From NCBI RefSeq assembly GCF_965263005.1, contig NZ_OZ253579.1, forward strand, positions 2,976,001-3,040,000: a stretch of 64,000 nt of DNA, read 5' to 3'. Source of the stretch: Rariloculus sp965263005. GTDB taxonomy: Bacteria > Pseudomonadota > Gammaproteobacteria > Steroidobacterales > Rariloculaceae. The translations under genes and the position numbers were made by a program. The notes under the pieces were generated by a model. The model did not search any database, was not told the origin of the DNA, and saw only the letters and a program-made list of their open reading frames with translations. How positions within the stretch are numbered: position 1 is the stretch's first letter; each line of letters begins with the position of its first letter. Below are positions 1-8,172 of this stretch, piece by piece.

Positions 1-1
1 C

Positions 2-454
2 CTCGAGCTCGAGGGAAATGATCGGCAACTGCGCCATCTCGACCGTGCCTGGGCGTCGACGGTGCATGCGTTCCAGGGCCGCACCGTGGACAACGTGATC
101 GCCGCGATGGAGGCGAAGCACCCGAACCTGACCACGCAGAAATCGTTCTATGTCGAAATTTCCCGCGCCCGCGACCGGGCCGAGCTCGTCACAGACAACG
201 CCGAAGCGCTCAGGGCACAGCTCGAAGCGGTCACGGGCGAGCGGATCTCGGCGCTCGAAGGCATCGGCGAGGCGGCACGCATGGAAGCAGAGAAGGACGC
301 ATCGGTGTCCCTGGGGACCCAGGGAACGGAGCGGGAAGCGACGCTCGATCTCTCGCCCGGGAAGGAAACCCGACAGGATCTGGTGCAGGAAAACGCCGCT
401 GAGCCCGAACCGCCGGCCCGTGGCAGGCCGATCGAAATTGACATGGAGCTGTAG
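2..454 (+). CDS. traI: MobF relaxase/helicase TraI, C-terminal end (cut by window edge)
   Basis: The frame is open from the first base of the window, so this is the 3' end of a longer gene. It carries the C-terminal helicase signature of TrwC/TraI relaxases: HAFQGRTVDNVIAAME followed by YVEISRARDRAELVTDN and the ERISALE segment. The same segments occur in the intact traI at 39541-42429, which it resembles closely, and in the truncated copy at 35402-36124. The last 50 residues are acidic and Pro-rich and end in EIDMEL, as the intact gene ends in EMEM. Whether a full upstream gene exists lies outside the window. If it does, the element carries two relaxase genes; if not, this is a leftover of recombination at traI. 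Confidence 0.85.
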   Translation, partial: LELEGNDRQLRHLDRAWASTVHAFQGRTVDNVIAAMEAKHPNLTTQKSFYVEISRARDRAELVTDNAEALRAQLEAVTGERISALEGIGEAARMEAEKDASVSLGTQGTEREATLDLSPGKETRQDLVQENAAEPEPPARGRPIEIDMEL

Positions 455-543
455 AACGGCGACGGGGACTCCACCTAGTTGGTACCGAACCGAACGTCAA
501 AGGTGCGCCACGAGCGTGGAGCCGTGATGGAAGGAGACATGCG

Positions 544-900
544 ATGAAACCGAACCGCCCCGAAAATCCGTCCGGTACGGGCCATGCCGAGAAGCGTGCA
601 CCGCACTCGATCCGGTTCCTGGATCCCGAGTGGGAACGCATCGCGGCATTTGCGGGGGATCGCGGGCTGGCGCCTGCGGAGTTCGTCCGTTTTGCGGCGC
701 TCGCCGCGATCGAGAATGAGGACGGCGCTTCAGTCGACAGGTTGGCGCCGCTCATCGAAACCACGTTCCGGCTAACCTACATCCTGGGGACGAGAAAGCG
801 CGATGAGATGGTCGAGGCCGGGGAGCGCGAGGCGCTTAAATCGCTGATCGCCGAGGCGCGGGAGAGGCAGGACGAGATTCTGGGCGGCGGTTCGGACTGA
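544..900 (+). CDS. Ribbon-helix-helix-like relaxosome accessory protein
   Basis: 118 residues, preceded by a good ribosome binding site (AAGGAGACATGCG). Residues 22-55 (SIRFLDPEWERIAAFAGDRG then LAPAEFVRFAAL) look like a ribbon-helix-helix DNA-binding fold of the kind found in MobC-like and other plasmid accessory proteins. The second half is a charged helix. It lies 89 bases after the traI 3' end on the same strand. A role at oriT or in regulating transfer genes is inferred from fold and position only. Its last codons are repeated at 6558-6606, where a decayed paralogue ends. Confidence 0.6.
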   Translation: MKPNRPENPSGTGHAEKRAPHSIRFLDPEWERIAAFAGDRGLAPAEFVRFAALAAIENEDGASVDRLAPLIETTFRLTYILGTRKRDEMVEAGEREALKSLIAEARERQDEILGGGSD

Positions 901-923
901 CCTCGGCGGGGTGTCGTGTCCCC
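874..923 (+). repeat. Direct repeat, copy 1 (end of RHH gene)
   Basis: About 50 bases covering the last codons and stop of the RHH gene and 23 bases beyond. They recur at 6558-6606 with only a few differences. The two copies bracket the nuclease/channel island. Confidence 0.7.
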
Positions 924-1101
924 GACCCTGAGCGGCTCGTCGGCGGCCGTGTCATGAGCGGTTTACGAGTCCAGAGCAACCGACGATTGACCAGACCGCT
1001 ATTTTCGAGTTCGACGATACGAGCTTCCACTAATCGCCGAACGGGGACGGTGTCTTCGCAGGACTGCGCTGTATGCTCAGAAATTTGATTTCACTGTCCG
1101 G

Positions 1102-2529
1102 TCACGGCGTCGCGGCTGACTTGACGGTTTGAAGCAACATCTGCTCCTCTGGAAGCGTGATCCGTTTTCTTTCCCTGATCTGCTGCTCAACGAGCGGACG
1201 CAACCACTCTGTCGCAAACCGGGATCGGTCATCGAAGGCGTACATGTCCCTCAGTTTGACCGGCAGGTCACTAGCCCCGATGAACCTATCGGTGACGTTT
1301 GTTGCGTCTTCCGGGCCGAGGACGTATTTGTACGCCAGTTCGCCGAAGGTTTCTTCAAGGATTCTCAACATCGCCTCGGCGTCGTCTTCAATGAACGTGT
1401 GTAACAGAGCCTCGGCAGCTTTCGATGCCCCCGATGCGCACAAAAGTGCGCCAGTGACGCCGCCGATCAGGCGGCCAAGCCCGGGGCCGATCCGCGGAAT
1501 CGCAGAGCCGACCGTGGCGCCGGCCGCGGACCCGACTAACCATCCAACGGAGCCACCCGCGACACCCGCACCGGTCGTCGTCATGTTTTTCAGCACTTGA
1601 GCCGCCGACATCCTGCCCCGGAACAGGCACACCAGATCGGCAGAGGAGAGGATCAGCGTGATCACAGTGCCGCTCACAATGTTGCCTCGAAGCACCTTGC
1701 CGAGATGGTTGGCTGCCGCCGTACCGTAGATTGGGGCACCGTCGTACAAACCGTTCGCGAGCCAGGACGTTGCTTTGGGCCCTAATTGCTTGACCGCCCA
1801 GTCGGTCGTGCCGCGCAATCCTTGCTCGACGCCGGTTCGACCGAGCTGAGCGGCAAGAATGCTCGTCACCCATGCCATTGAACCGATCTGCAAACCGGTG
1901 AAACACGATTTCTTAAGCGCGTCCTCTACCTTCTCGCCGTTCCAGATCGCAACGGCGAACACCACCGCCGCGGAAATCCCCATCGACGTGCCCGCCAGTC
2001 GGATGCCCTTGGCGGCGTCGTAAGTCAGGCTTTCGATGGTGCCGAACCGGGCAACGTTCTTGGCCTGGACATAGGTAAACCGGCCTTTTCGCACAATCGC
2101 GTTGGCCTGCCGGGGGTCCGATATACCGCGAACCTGGCCCGTGGCAATTCGATGTTCCATCGCCTGAACGGCCGCTTCGTACTTGTCCGAGGGCACCTCG
2201 ATCAGCATCGGGCCGTTGTTTCCCATGTACCGAAACTCACCGTCTCGAAAACAGGCCCGGATACATTCGGAGCCGGTTCGGCAATACTTGGACTGAATCT
2301 CAAGACCGTTGACGATTCGGTCGGCCCCGTCGAGACGATTGTCGCCGCCGACCAATTTCGCATTCTTTCCGCTCAAGACATCGGCCAGATGATTGGCTTT
2401 CTCGGCGGCGAAACCATGCCCGCCATCGGCGTGAAAGACCACGTTGTCCGAATAGTGTTCGGCGCTTTGCGCGACGCCGGTCACGAGTGCGGGTTCAGTC
2501 CCTTTCTTTTCGTTCGTAGATTCTTTCAC
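1102..2529 (-). CDS. Glycine-rich membrane protein with soluble N-terminal domain
   Basis: 475 residues starting at GTG, which overlaps the stop of the upstream fragment gene (GTGA). Residues 1-175 form a soluble domain with Cys residues (YCRTGSECIRACF) and motifs such as FHADGGHGFAAEKAN. Residues 178-385 contain several hydrophobic segments and long small-residue stretches (GAGVAGGSVGWLVGSAAGA), which suggest membrane insertion with helix packing by glycine zippers. The last 90 residues are charged and helical. I recognise the type as a widespread uncharacterised protein but know no function. Position behind a nuclease gene suggests the effector or membrane partner of a defence or toxin-like system; this is inference. 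Confidence 0.6.
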   Translation of the reverse strand: MKESTNEKKGTEPALVTGVAQSAEHYSDNVVFHADGGHGFAAEKANHLADVLSGKNAKLVGGDNRLDGADRIVNGLEIQSKYCRTGSECIRACFRDGEFRYMGNNGPMLIEVPSDKYEAAVQAMEHRIATGQVRGISDPRQANAIVRKGRFTYVQAKNVARFGTIESLTYDAAKGIRLAGTSMGISAAVVFAVAIWNGEKVEDALKKSCFTGLQIGSMAWVTSILAAQLGRTGVEQGLRGTTDWAVKQLGPKATSWLANGLYDGAPIYGTAAANHLGKVLRGNIVSGTVITLILSSADLVCLFRGRMSAAQVLKNMTTTGAGVAGGSVGWLVGSAAGATVGSAIPRIGPGLGRLIGGVTGALLCASGASKAAEALLHTFIEDDAEAMLRILEETFGELAYKYVLGPEDATNVTDRFIGASDLPVKLRDMYAFDDRSRFATEWLRPLVEQQIRERKRITLPEEQMLLQTVKSAATP

Positions 2530-2819
2530 TGCAATTGTGCGTCCCTGGCGTACGAGTAACCTTGACCGCCGTTTGAGATGACCCTACGCGTCGTTGTAAA
2601 CGCTTCGGCCAAGTGCCGATGGTGGTGTGCAACGGAGTGCCTGCCCGGGTAACGTCTGCACGTCAACTCGCCGACTTCGTGCCCGGTATCGAAGACCGCC
2701 TGCAGCGCATCGTCGGGGTCGGCAGCCCATTCCTGCGCGTGAAAATCGTACCAGAGCCGCGAGTGGCACTGGGCTCTGGAGAGGAAGCGCGATTTGGAGA
2801 GTCGGAGTTGGTCGGTCAC
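2526..2819 (-). pseudogene. DUF2779-family N-terminal fragment
   Basis: About 97 residues from a GTG that overlaps the stop of the nuclease gene (GTGA). The first 60 residues (LSKSRFLSRAQCHSRLWYDF, then FDTGHEVGELTCRRYPG) match the N-terminal signature of DUF2779 proteins, which are normally several hundred residues and contain a PD-(D/E)XK-type nuclease region. Everything downstream is missing; the last 20 residues do not look like the family. Its stop again overlaps the start of the membrane protein gene, so the reading frame fits the operon exactly. It may be a truncation relic or a retained short partner. Confidence 0.55.
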
Positions 2820-3601
2820 GGCGGGGGACAAATGTCTCTCGGATCCCTGGTTCCGGCAATTTTTGTCCATTGGCGAAGGTGATTTGCAAACAGCGCGCCG
2901 AGGTCGCCTCGCCGTTCGACAATGTTCGCCACTTCCTCAAAGTAGATGTGTTCGAAACTTCTGTCGACCGGGTTGCGCTCGACGGGCTGCACGAAGACGA
3001 CCTTTGTATTCGGAAAATGCTGCTTGTCGGTCTCCAGTTGATCCAGCGCTACGGTCCAACCAGCGACAACACGGCGAAATGTTTTTTTGTACAGCTGGGT
3101 GTCGTCGGGCATAGACACAAGTTCGATCCCGGATGCGGACAGACGGTGTAGCAAGTGAACGTATTTCTGTTTCTTTTTGCTCTTCTTGGACATTTTCTTG
3201 ACGCCCTCGACGAGGGCGGGCAGCCCCTTGTTTCGAGCCTCTATGAGATACTTGTCCTGCTGTGATCGTAAAGAGTCCATATCGGTCTTGAGCTCGACCA
3301 AATACGCCGTTCTCTTGTCTTTCGCGAATGCGACGTAGTCGACGTTGTACGATTGGTCGGCACTGGGTTCCGGCTGCAGTTGCTTACGTTCATCTTCGTT
3401 GTACAAAGTACCGATGCGCAGCGGAAACTCGGGAATCAGGATCTCGTGAATCTCGCAGTCAAAATGCGTGCTCAGCAGCTCACGCATGAACACGGCGAAG
3501 AATGGTGCGGCCCGTGTCTCGAGCGAATAGAAGGGTAGATGACGCCAGTCATTCAGCAAATTCAGAATCTGACTGATCGTTGGATTTGTTCCATCTGTCA
3601 T
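2816..3601 (-). CDS. PD-(D/E)XK-like nuclease
   Basis: 261 residues. The start ATG at 3601 is chosen because a near-perfect ribosome binding site (AAGGAGGGACAAGAG) stands before it. Residues 84-105 contain VDYVAFAKDKRTAYLVELKT, the D...(E)xK pattern of the PD-(D/E)XK nuclease fold (Asp in VDYV, then ELK). The middle is Lys-rich (KKMSKKSKKKQK), suited to nucleic-acid binding. It is the first gene of a leftward operon with the DUF2779 fragment and the membrane protein, divergent from the 3879 gene. No exact family is recognised. DNA cleavage is inferred from the motif; there is no direct evidence of substrate. Confidence 0.6.
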   Translation of the reverse strand: MTDGTNPTISQILNLLNDWRHLPFYSLETRAAPFFAVFMRELLSTHFDCEIHEILIPEFPLRIGTLYNEDERKQLQPEPSADQSYNVDYVAFAKDKRTAYLVELKTDMDSLRSQQDKYLIEARNKGLPALVEGVKKMSKKSKKKQKYVHLLHRLSASGIELVSMPDDTQLYKKTFRRVVAGWTVALDQLETDKQHFPNTKVVFVQPVERNPVDRSFEHIYFEEVANIVERRGDLGALFANHLRQWTKIAGTRDPRDICPPP

Positions 3602-3878
3602 CTCTTGTCCCTCCTTGGAGGATTGCCTGATCGAGTCGGTTACCCAACGCGGCAACTCTGCGAAGAATTTTTCCGCCATTTTGGGATTCGCCACCGTGCC
3701 GGGAAGATAAATCTTACCGTTGCTGAACGCCAGCTATATGAATCCTGCGTGTTGGCGGAGAGACCCGACGCGCCCGCGTTCCGGTGCAATGCACTCGGGC
3801 TCGCCCTTGAACGTGACGCGCCGCCTGGCCGCACTGTCGGATTCGAAATCTATGCCGATATTCCCTACAATCGGCCAC

Positions 3879-5234
3879 ATGAGTACGCTTGATGACATCT
3901 TGACGGGAGCCCAACGCGCACGACTTATTCCGACCGTAGCTCCGTCCCGCAAAGAAGAACGCATCGTATCTATTTTGCTTTCGGCGTTGACCGTCGTACG
4001 CCCACTCGCCAGGGAGCTATTGAATCGTTGCGGTGTGCGGTTGGGGAAAACATCAAGACTGCACAACTACATCGAAGTCGCGTTTCCCGGAAATGGTGAT
4101 GCCAACACCCAACGGCCCGACGGTGTATTGCGTGTCGTGACGCGCAAGGTCGTCTGGACCGCGCTGCTGGAAGCGAAGATCGACAAGGCACCGATCAGCG
4201 AAGAGCAAGTGCATCGCTATGCAGAGCTTGCCCGACGATTTGGAGCCAATGCTGTTATCACGATTTCCAATGAATTGGTCTCCGTGCCAACTCACGTTCC
4301 TTATTTCGTGCCCAAGAGACTGGTGAATCACGTCGATTTTTTCCATTTCTCCTGGATCAGTATCCTTACCCGAGCGTCGCTAATTTTGAGAGACATGGAC
4401 GGCTTGGACACTGAACAGGCATTTATTCTTGGGGAAATGGTGCGGTTCTTCGAGCATCCCAACTCTGGAGTCCGGCGTTTCGATCAGATGAACCCCGAAT
4501 GGCGCGGATTGGTCCTTGGTGTTCGCAGCGCGGCCAAATTCAAACGATCTTCGCCCGAAATTGAGAATACGGTCGCAAGCTGGTTCCAGAAGGAACGGGA
4601 CATTTGTTTGATTTTGAATCGCCGGATAACCAAAAGGGTCGCCCTGCGCCTCACCAGGAAGTACATTTTGCATCCGGAATTGCGGCTTCGGGAAGCATGC
4701 GATCGATTGATTGAGTCCCAGGAACTTCGCTCTGTTTTCACGATTCAGGATGCGGCTAACGATCTTGAAGTCACGGCCAATCTGCAACGGCGGACCGTGT
4801 CCTGCTCAATGGTGCTGAATGCCCCGCGCAACAAGCAGCGGGCCAGCGCGCGGATCAACTGGCTCCTTCGGCAACTGAAACGGGTAGAGAACGCAAACGT
4901 AATCGTTCGGGCCCATTGGCCCGGCAGGGCCATGCCAACGCAGGCGCCGTTGGCGCAAGTCCTCGAGGACGGTAAGTGCCTTGAGAGCGATCAGTCTGCA
5001 GCCGCGCCCTTGCGATTTGAGGTCATCATGCTCAAAGAACTTGGCGTCAGATTTTCAGGAGTAAGGACGTTCATCGAAGATCTCGAGGATGTGATACCTG
5101 AGTTCTACGACCTAATAGGCCAGAAGTTGCGGGCATGGGTGCCGCCGCCACCCCCCATAAAGAAACACGATCCCATTGAACGCACGGAAGATCCTGCAAC
5201 GAGCAGCGGGGCTGATGGTTCAAGTTCCAGGTAA
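3879..5234 (+). CDS. PD-(D/E)XK-like protein of an uncharacterised family
   Basis: 451 residues from ATG 3879 (MSTLDDILTGAQ); in-frame starts further upstream encode residues without family character. Residues 58-90 hold QRPDGVLRVV and VWTALLEAKID, a D...ExK arrangement typical of restriction-type nucleases, followed by a helix (SEEQVHRYAELARRFG) and AVITISNELV. The C-terminal half is helical and ends in a Pro-rich and Ser-rich tail. I recognise it as a widely scattered bacterial family of unknown function that often sits in accessory DNA. It is divergent from the nuclease/membrane operon, with 277 bases between the starts. Confidence 0.6.
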   Translation: MSTLDDILTGAQRARLIPTVAPSRKEERIVSILLSALTVVRPLARELLNRCGVRLGKTSRLHNYIEVAFPGNGDANTQRPDGVLRVVTRKVVWTALLEAKIDKAPISEEQVHRYAELARRFGANAVITISNELVSVPTHVPYFVPKRLVNHVDFFHFSWISILTRASLILRDMDGLDTEQAFILGEMVRFFEHPNSGVRRFDQMNPEWRGLVLGVRSAAKFKRSSPEIENTVASWFQKERDICLILNRRITKRVALRLTRKYILHPELRLREACDRLIESQELRSVFTIQDAANDLEVTANLQRRTVSCSMVLNAPRNKQRASARINWLLRQLKRVENANVIVRAHWPGRAMPTQAPLAQVLEDGKCLESDQSAAAPLRFEVIMLKELGVRFSGVRTFIEDLEDVIPEFYDLIGQKLRAWVPPPPPIKKHDPIERTEDPATSSGADGSSSR

Positions 5235-5486
5235 GAATGTTTCTGCTCCGCTGAATTGTCGCGGAAATGGATCTTCGAGTCGGAGCACGACCTTGAGTTG
5301 TCTACGAGAGCTGAGTTATCGTCCTTTCGCAGTGCGCTTCGCAGGCTGATCATCACGGGGAATTGACTACAAAGGTAGTCGATCAACGCCTACCCATTGC
5401 CGTACTCGGGGGAAAACATCGACAGCGCCGCTCGACACGTCGGTGCCGAATACCCCGAATTTCGAACGAGCGTTGCGAAATCTCAG

Positions 5487-5663
5487 TGACCGGTCTTGAC
5501 CCGCTTCGGTGAACATTCGATCCCCATGATGAGAGAAGCCCACGATGCCAAGCACGAGAAGACCATATCCACCGGAGTTTTGTGAGCAAGTAGTCGGACT
5601 CGTTCGGGCAGCAGCAATTGTCGTGGCCAATCGCACAATGTCGCAGGCGGGGTTCCAAGCGTG
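5487..5663 (+). pseudogene. IS3-family left end and OrfA N-terminal remnant
   Basis: A TGACCGGTCTTGACCCGC-type terminus at 5487 is followed by an ATG at 5545. The first about 22 residues (MPSTRRPYPPEFCEQVVGLV) are the canonical N terminus of IS3-family OrfA transposases, normally a helix-turn-helix protein of about 90-100 residues. The frame then loses similarity and stops at 5663. The rest of the element is absent. The bases from 5235 to 5486 hold no gene that I can support, only a short hairpin (GACTAC-AAAG-GTAGTC near 5367). Confidence 0.6.
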
Positions 5664-6344
5664 AGCGGCGCCGCTGCGCAAACGGCGGTATCCGGAGCTC
5701 AAATCATCGTCGAGAGCCTGTACGCCGTGTTGGCGCTTGGCTCCATCGTTCTGTTCGGTTTGCGCTACTCGTCGGTGTTCGGAGAGGAGTTTCAGGCGCT
5801 TGCGCTGATGCTGGACTACCTGGTTTGCGTACTGTTTGCATCAAAGGCAGTTTGGGACCTCTGGCGTGCTTCGGACAGGCTGCGTTGGTGGCGGTGGGGC
5901 TGGGCCGATTTCGCGGCGTCAATTCCGGAGGTCGAAGCGCTCCGAGCACTGCGGTTGCTGCGACTCTTGCTTATCATCCGCGTGATGCGCAGCACCACGC
6001 ATAGCGTTCATAGCATCGCGACGTATTTCAACGTCGGTCGCTCAAGGGCCGTGATGGCAACGGTCTTTTCGTTGATCGTTGCCTCTGTCGTAATGGGCAG
6101 CTTTCTGATCCTCGGAATGGAAAGTGCGAACCCGGACGCAAACATCCTCACAGCCGAGAATGCCCTGCTATGGGCGGTTACAACGCTCTTCGGGGCGGAG
6201 CCGACGCACTTTGGGGATCACTACCCCGTCACGCTCGGCGGACGGCTGATCGCGCTTTGGCTGGTCATCGTGTCACTTGGACTGATAGGCTCTCTGGCCG
6301 GTGTAATTTCGGCGTGGATCGAGAAGGAGCCAGACTCCCGATAG
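5661..6344 (+). CDS. Voltage-gated K+-channel-like membrane protein with abnormal pore loop
   Basis: 227 residues from GTG 5661. Six hydrophobic segments are visible. Residues 93-110 (ALRALRLLRLLLIIRVMR) form an S4-like voltage-sensor helix with regularly spaced Arg. The pore helix (ENALLWAVTTL, 166-176) and the last segment (LGGRLIALWLVIVSLG) are typical of the ion_trans family. The selectivity filter, normally TVGYG, is replaced by LFGAEPTHFGD (176-186), so K+ selectivity is doubtful. The GTG lies inside the decayed IS3 remnant, so the native start and promoter may have been changed by insertion. It sits among nuclease genes; a role as a defence effector is possible but unproven. Confidence 0.75.
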   Translation: MSGAAAQTAVSGAQIIVESLYAVLALGSIVLFGLRYSSVFGEEFQALALMLDYLVCVLFASKAVWDLWRASDRLRWWRWGWADFAASIPEVEALRALRLLRLLLIIRVMRSTTHSVHSIATYFNVGRSRAVMATVFSLIVASVVMGSFLILGMESANPDANILTAENALLWAVTTLFGAEPTHFGDHYPVTLGGRLIALWLVIVSLGLIGSLAGVISAWIEKEPDSR

Positions 6345-6449
6345 GCCGGATGCCGGCGCTATCTGGCGCCGGTCATCCACCCAAGTGCAAACGGTGGAAA
6401 CGCGGTGAATGAATCCCGGTCACGCGCGGATTGTGGACCGGACTCGCCA

Positions 6450-6584
6450 TCCTTCTGAATCGGCATCGTCACCGGCAACGAGCGGATTGTGCTGGACATT
6501 TCCGGGGGACGCGAGGCGATTGAAACGATGATCGCCACCGCAGGATGGGTACAGAACGAGTTTCTGGGCAGCGGTTCGGACTGA
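6450..6584 (+). pseudogene. Decayed paralogue of the RHH gene, C-terminal end
   Basis: The frame ending at TGA 6582-6584 reads ...GREAIETMIATAGWVQNEF then LGSGSD, which aligns with the end of the RHH protein at 544-900 (GEREALKSLIAEARERQDEI then LGGGSD). No N-terminal part or start is present. The bases around it (6345-6449 and 6607-6750) show no gene that I can support. Confidence 0.55.
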
Positions 6585-6606
6585 CCTCGGCGGGGGTTGT
6601 GTCCCC
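6558..6606 (+). repeat. Direct repeat, copy 2
   Basis: The partner of 874-923, in the same orientation. It covers the end of the decayed RHH paralogue and the following CCTCGGCGGGGGTTGTGTCC stretch. Confidence 0.7.
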
Positions 6607-6750
6607 GCACGGTACAGCAATTCTCGCGCCGGCACGTCTGAAATCCAATAGAGACAGTGCGTATTCCACCCAGGCGTGGCTGCGCGAGGAACGGATGCGG
6701 GCCTTGCGGAAGAAGCGCCGGGCGACGGCGAACCGGGCAGGCCTGGCCGG

Positions 6751-8172
6751 TCACCGGTCGAATTCGTCGATGATCGGGATCGCCTTGACGGCGATATCGA
6801 CAAATGCGTCAACGATGTGCCGGGCAATGGCTCCGTCCTCTGCCGCTTCGCACTCGCGATGCAGGACCAGAACAAGCGTGTTCCAATCGCGGGCTCTTGC
6901 ATCCAGGTAATCCCACTTCGGCCACCAGGGGCTTCGTTTTGGAAGATCAATCGCCTGGTTCAGTTTCCCTTCGAACTGTTCGCGCCGTTGCCTGTCGGCG
7001 GGTTGCATCTTGTCGGTGGACAAGGGAGAACAAACGCCAAAGTGCCATCCTGTCGGGCCGGGGCCTTCGGACTCCATCCGAATTGCCGTGCGTTGGCTGG
7101 TAATGGCGCTTGCCCCTTCATACGTCTGCCAACGGTCGCGGTACAGCCAGAGGACATTGGAATACTTGGGCTGGCCACGGTACTGGCATCCAACCTGCAA
7201 ATCGCTGGCATAGGGTTTCAGTTCATCCGCCGTCTCGATACGGGACCGGAGCCGCTCGAGAAATCTGCCGCACACCTCGTCCCGGATCGCCGGCCAGGAT
7301 TCGTAGACCGCAAGTGCGGTGTCGAAATGGTCCGGGTTCTCGAAAAGAAATTCCCGAACCGCCTGCGTTTCGCTATCGCTGGTCATGGACTGTTCTCCAA
7401 AGGTACGTTGACAAAACTGCAGGGTGTCGCCCAGAAACCAGCGCAGCCGGTCGACTTTGCATTCGGCTCGGCATGCATCGAGCCATTCTGTGAGCGAATA
7501 GAGTACGCGGAACGCCTCGAAAGCATCCGCTGTCGGGGCCTCGGGCTCGCGGTGGTACGGCAGTATTGCGAATCGCCCCTGCCAATTTGCGTGAAGCTGC
7601 TGCCGGGAAATGCTCCAGTCGGAAGGCCCTTCGCCGGTGGGCGAGAGGTAGATGAGGAGAAAATTCTGCCCGTACTGCTCGCAAAGGAAGCGCAGGTAGT
7701 CCCGAACCTGGTGCTTCTGGTCGCCGGCGTACGGTTTGTTTTCGATCGCGACGGCATACCGTGAGCTGCCGTAGGCGATCTGAACAACGATATCGATTCG
7801 GCGATCGGCCGTAATTACCTGTTCAAGTTCAACCGAAACCCGACTGCGGTCGAGCACGACGCCTGGGTCAAACTGCATGGATTGCTTCAGCGCGAGCAAC
7901 AGTTTCTGCAGAAACAACGCGCCCTGACCGTGGGAGGCCTGTGGGTCGAGCAGGTCGGCGACGATGCGCGACAATCCCAATTCGTCGGTTCGAAGGTAGT
8001 CGAGCACGTTGAACCGGCGCGCCAGTTGCCGGTCCAGTTCCAGTTCTCGCCGTTTCGCGGTGGCCAATCGGGGCGCGAGATAGGCAAAAAGTTGACCGAT
8101 GGCACCGCGGTTCGCGTGCCGGGCGTCGTCAATCCGGCCTCGAAGGTCGGCAAAGAAGCGGGCGGTATCCAT
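6751..8172 (-). CDS. PDDEXK_4-type nuclease family protein
   Basis: 473 residues from ATG 8172 (MDTARFFADLRGR); longer in-frame extensions are not family-like. The N-terminal part has the PDDEXK_4 (PF14281-like) layout: FNVLDYLRTDELGLSRIVAD, LLDPQASHGQGALF, then RIDIVVQI and YAVAIENKPYAGDQKHQVRD. The Asp of IDIVV and the ENK replacing ExK are the candidate catalytic residues. The C-terminal half resembles the uncharacterised tail of this family. It stands alone between a decayed RHH relic and a non-coding region. Similar proteins occur in defence islands; DNA cleavage is inferred from the fold. Confidence 0.7.
   Translation of the reverse strand: MDTARFFADLRGRIDDARHANRGAIGQLFAYLAPRLATAKRRELELDRQLARRFNVLDYLRTDELGLSRIVADLLDPQASHGQGALFLQKLLLALKQSMQFDPGVVLDRSRVSVELEQVITADRRIDIVVQIAYGSSRYAVAIENKPYAGDQKHQVRDYLRFLCEQYGQNFLLIYLSPTGEGPSDWSISRQQLHANWQGRFAILPYHREPEAPTADAFEAFRVLYSLTEWLDACRAECKVDRLRWFLGDTLQFCQRTFGEQSMTSDSETQAVREFLFENPDHFDTALAVYESWPAIRDEVCGRFLERLRSRIETADELKPYASDLQVGCQYRGQPKYSNVLWLYRDRWQTYEGASAITSQRTAIRMESEGPGPTGWHFGVCSPLSTDKMQPADRQRREQFEGKLNQAIDLPKRSPWWPKWDYLDARARDWNTLVLVLHRECEAAEDGAIARHIVDAFVDIAVKAIPIIDEFDR

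Noticed and set aside
6676..7764. A long rightward open frame of about 360 codons
   Set aside because: It lies antisense to the PDDEXK_4-type nuclease gene, has no family features and reflects the GC-rich codon pattern of the real gene.
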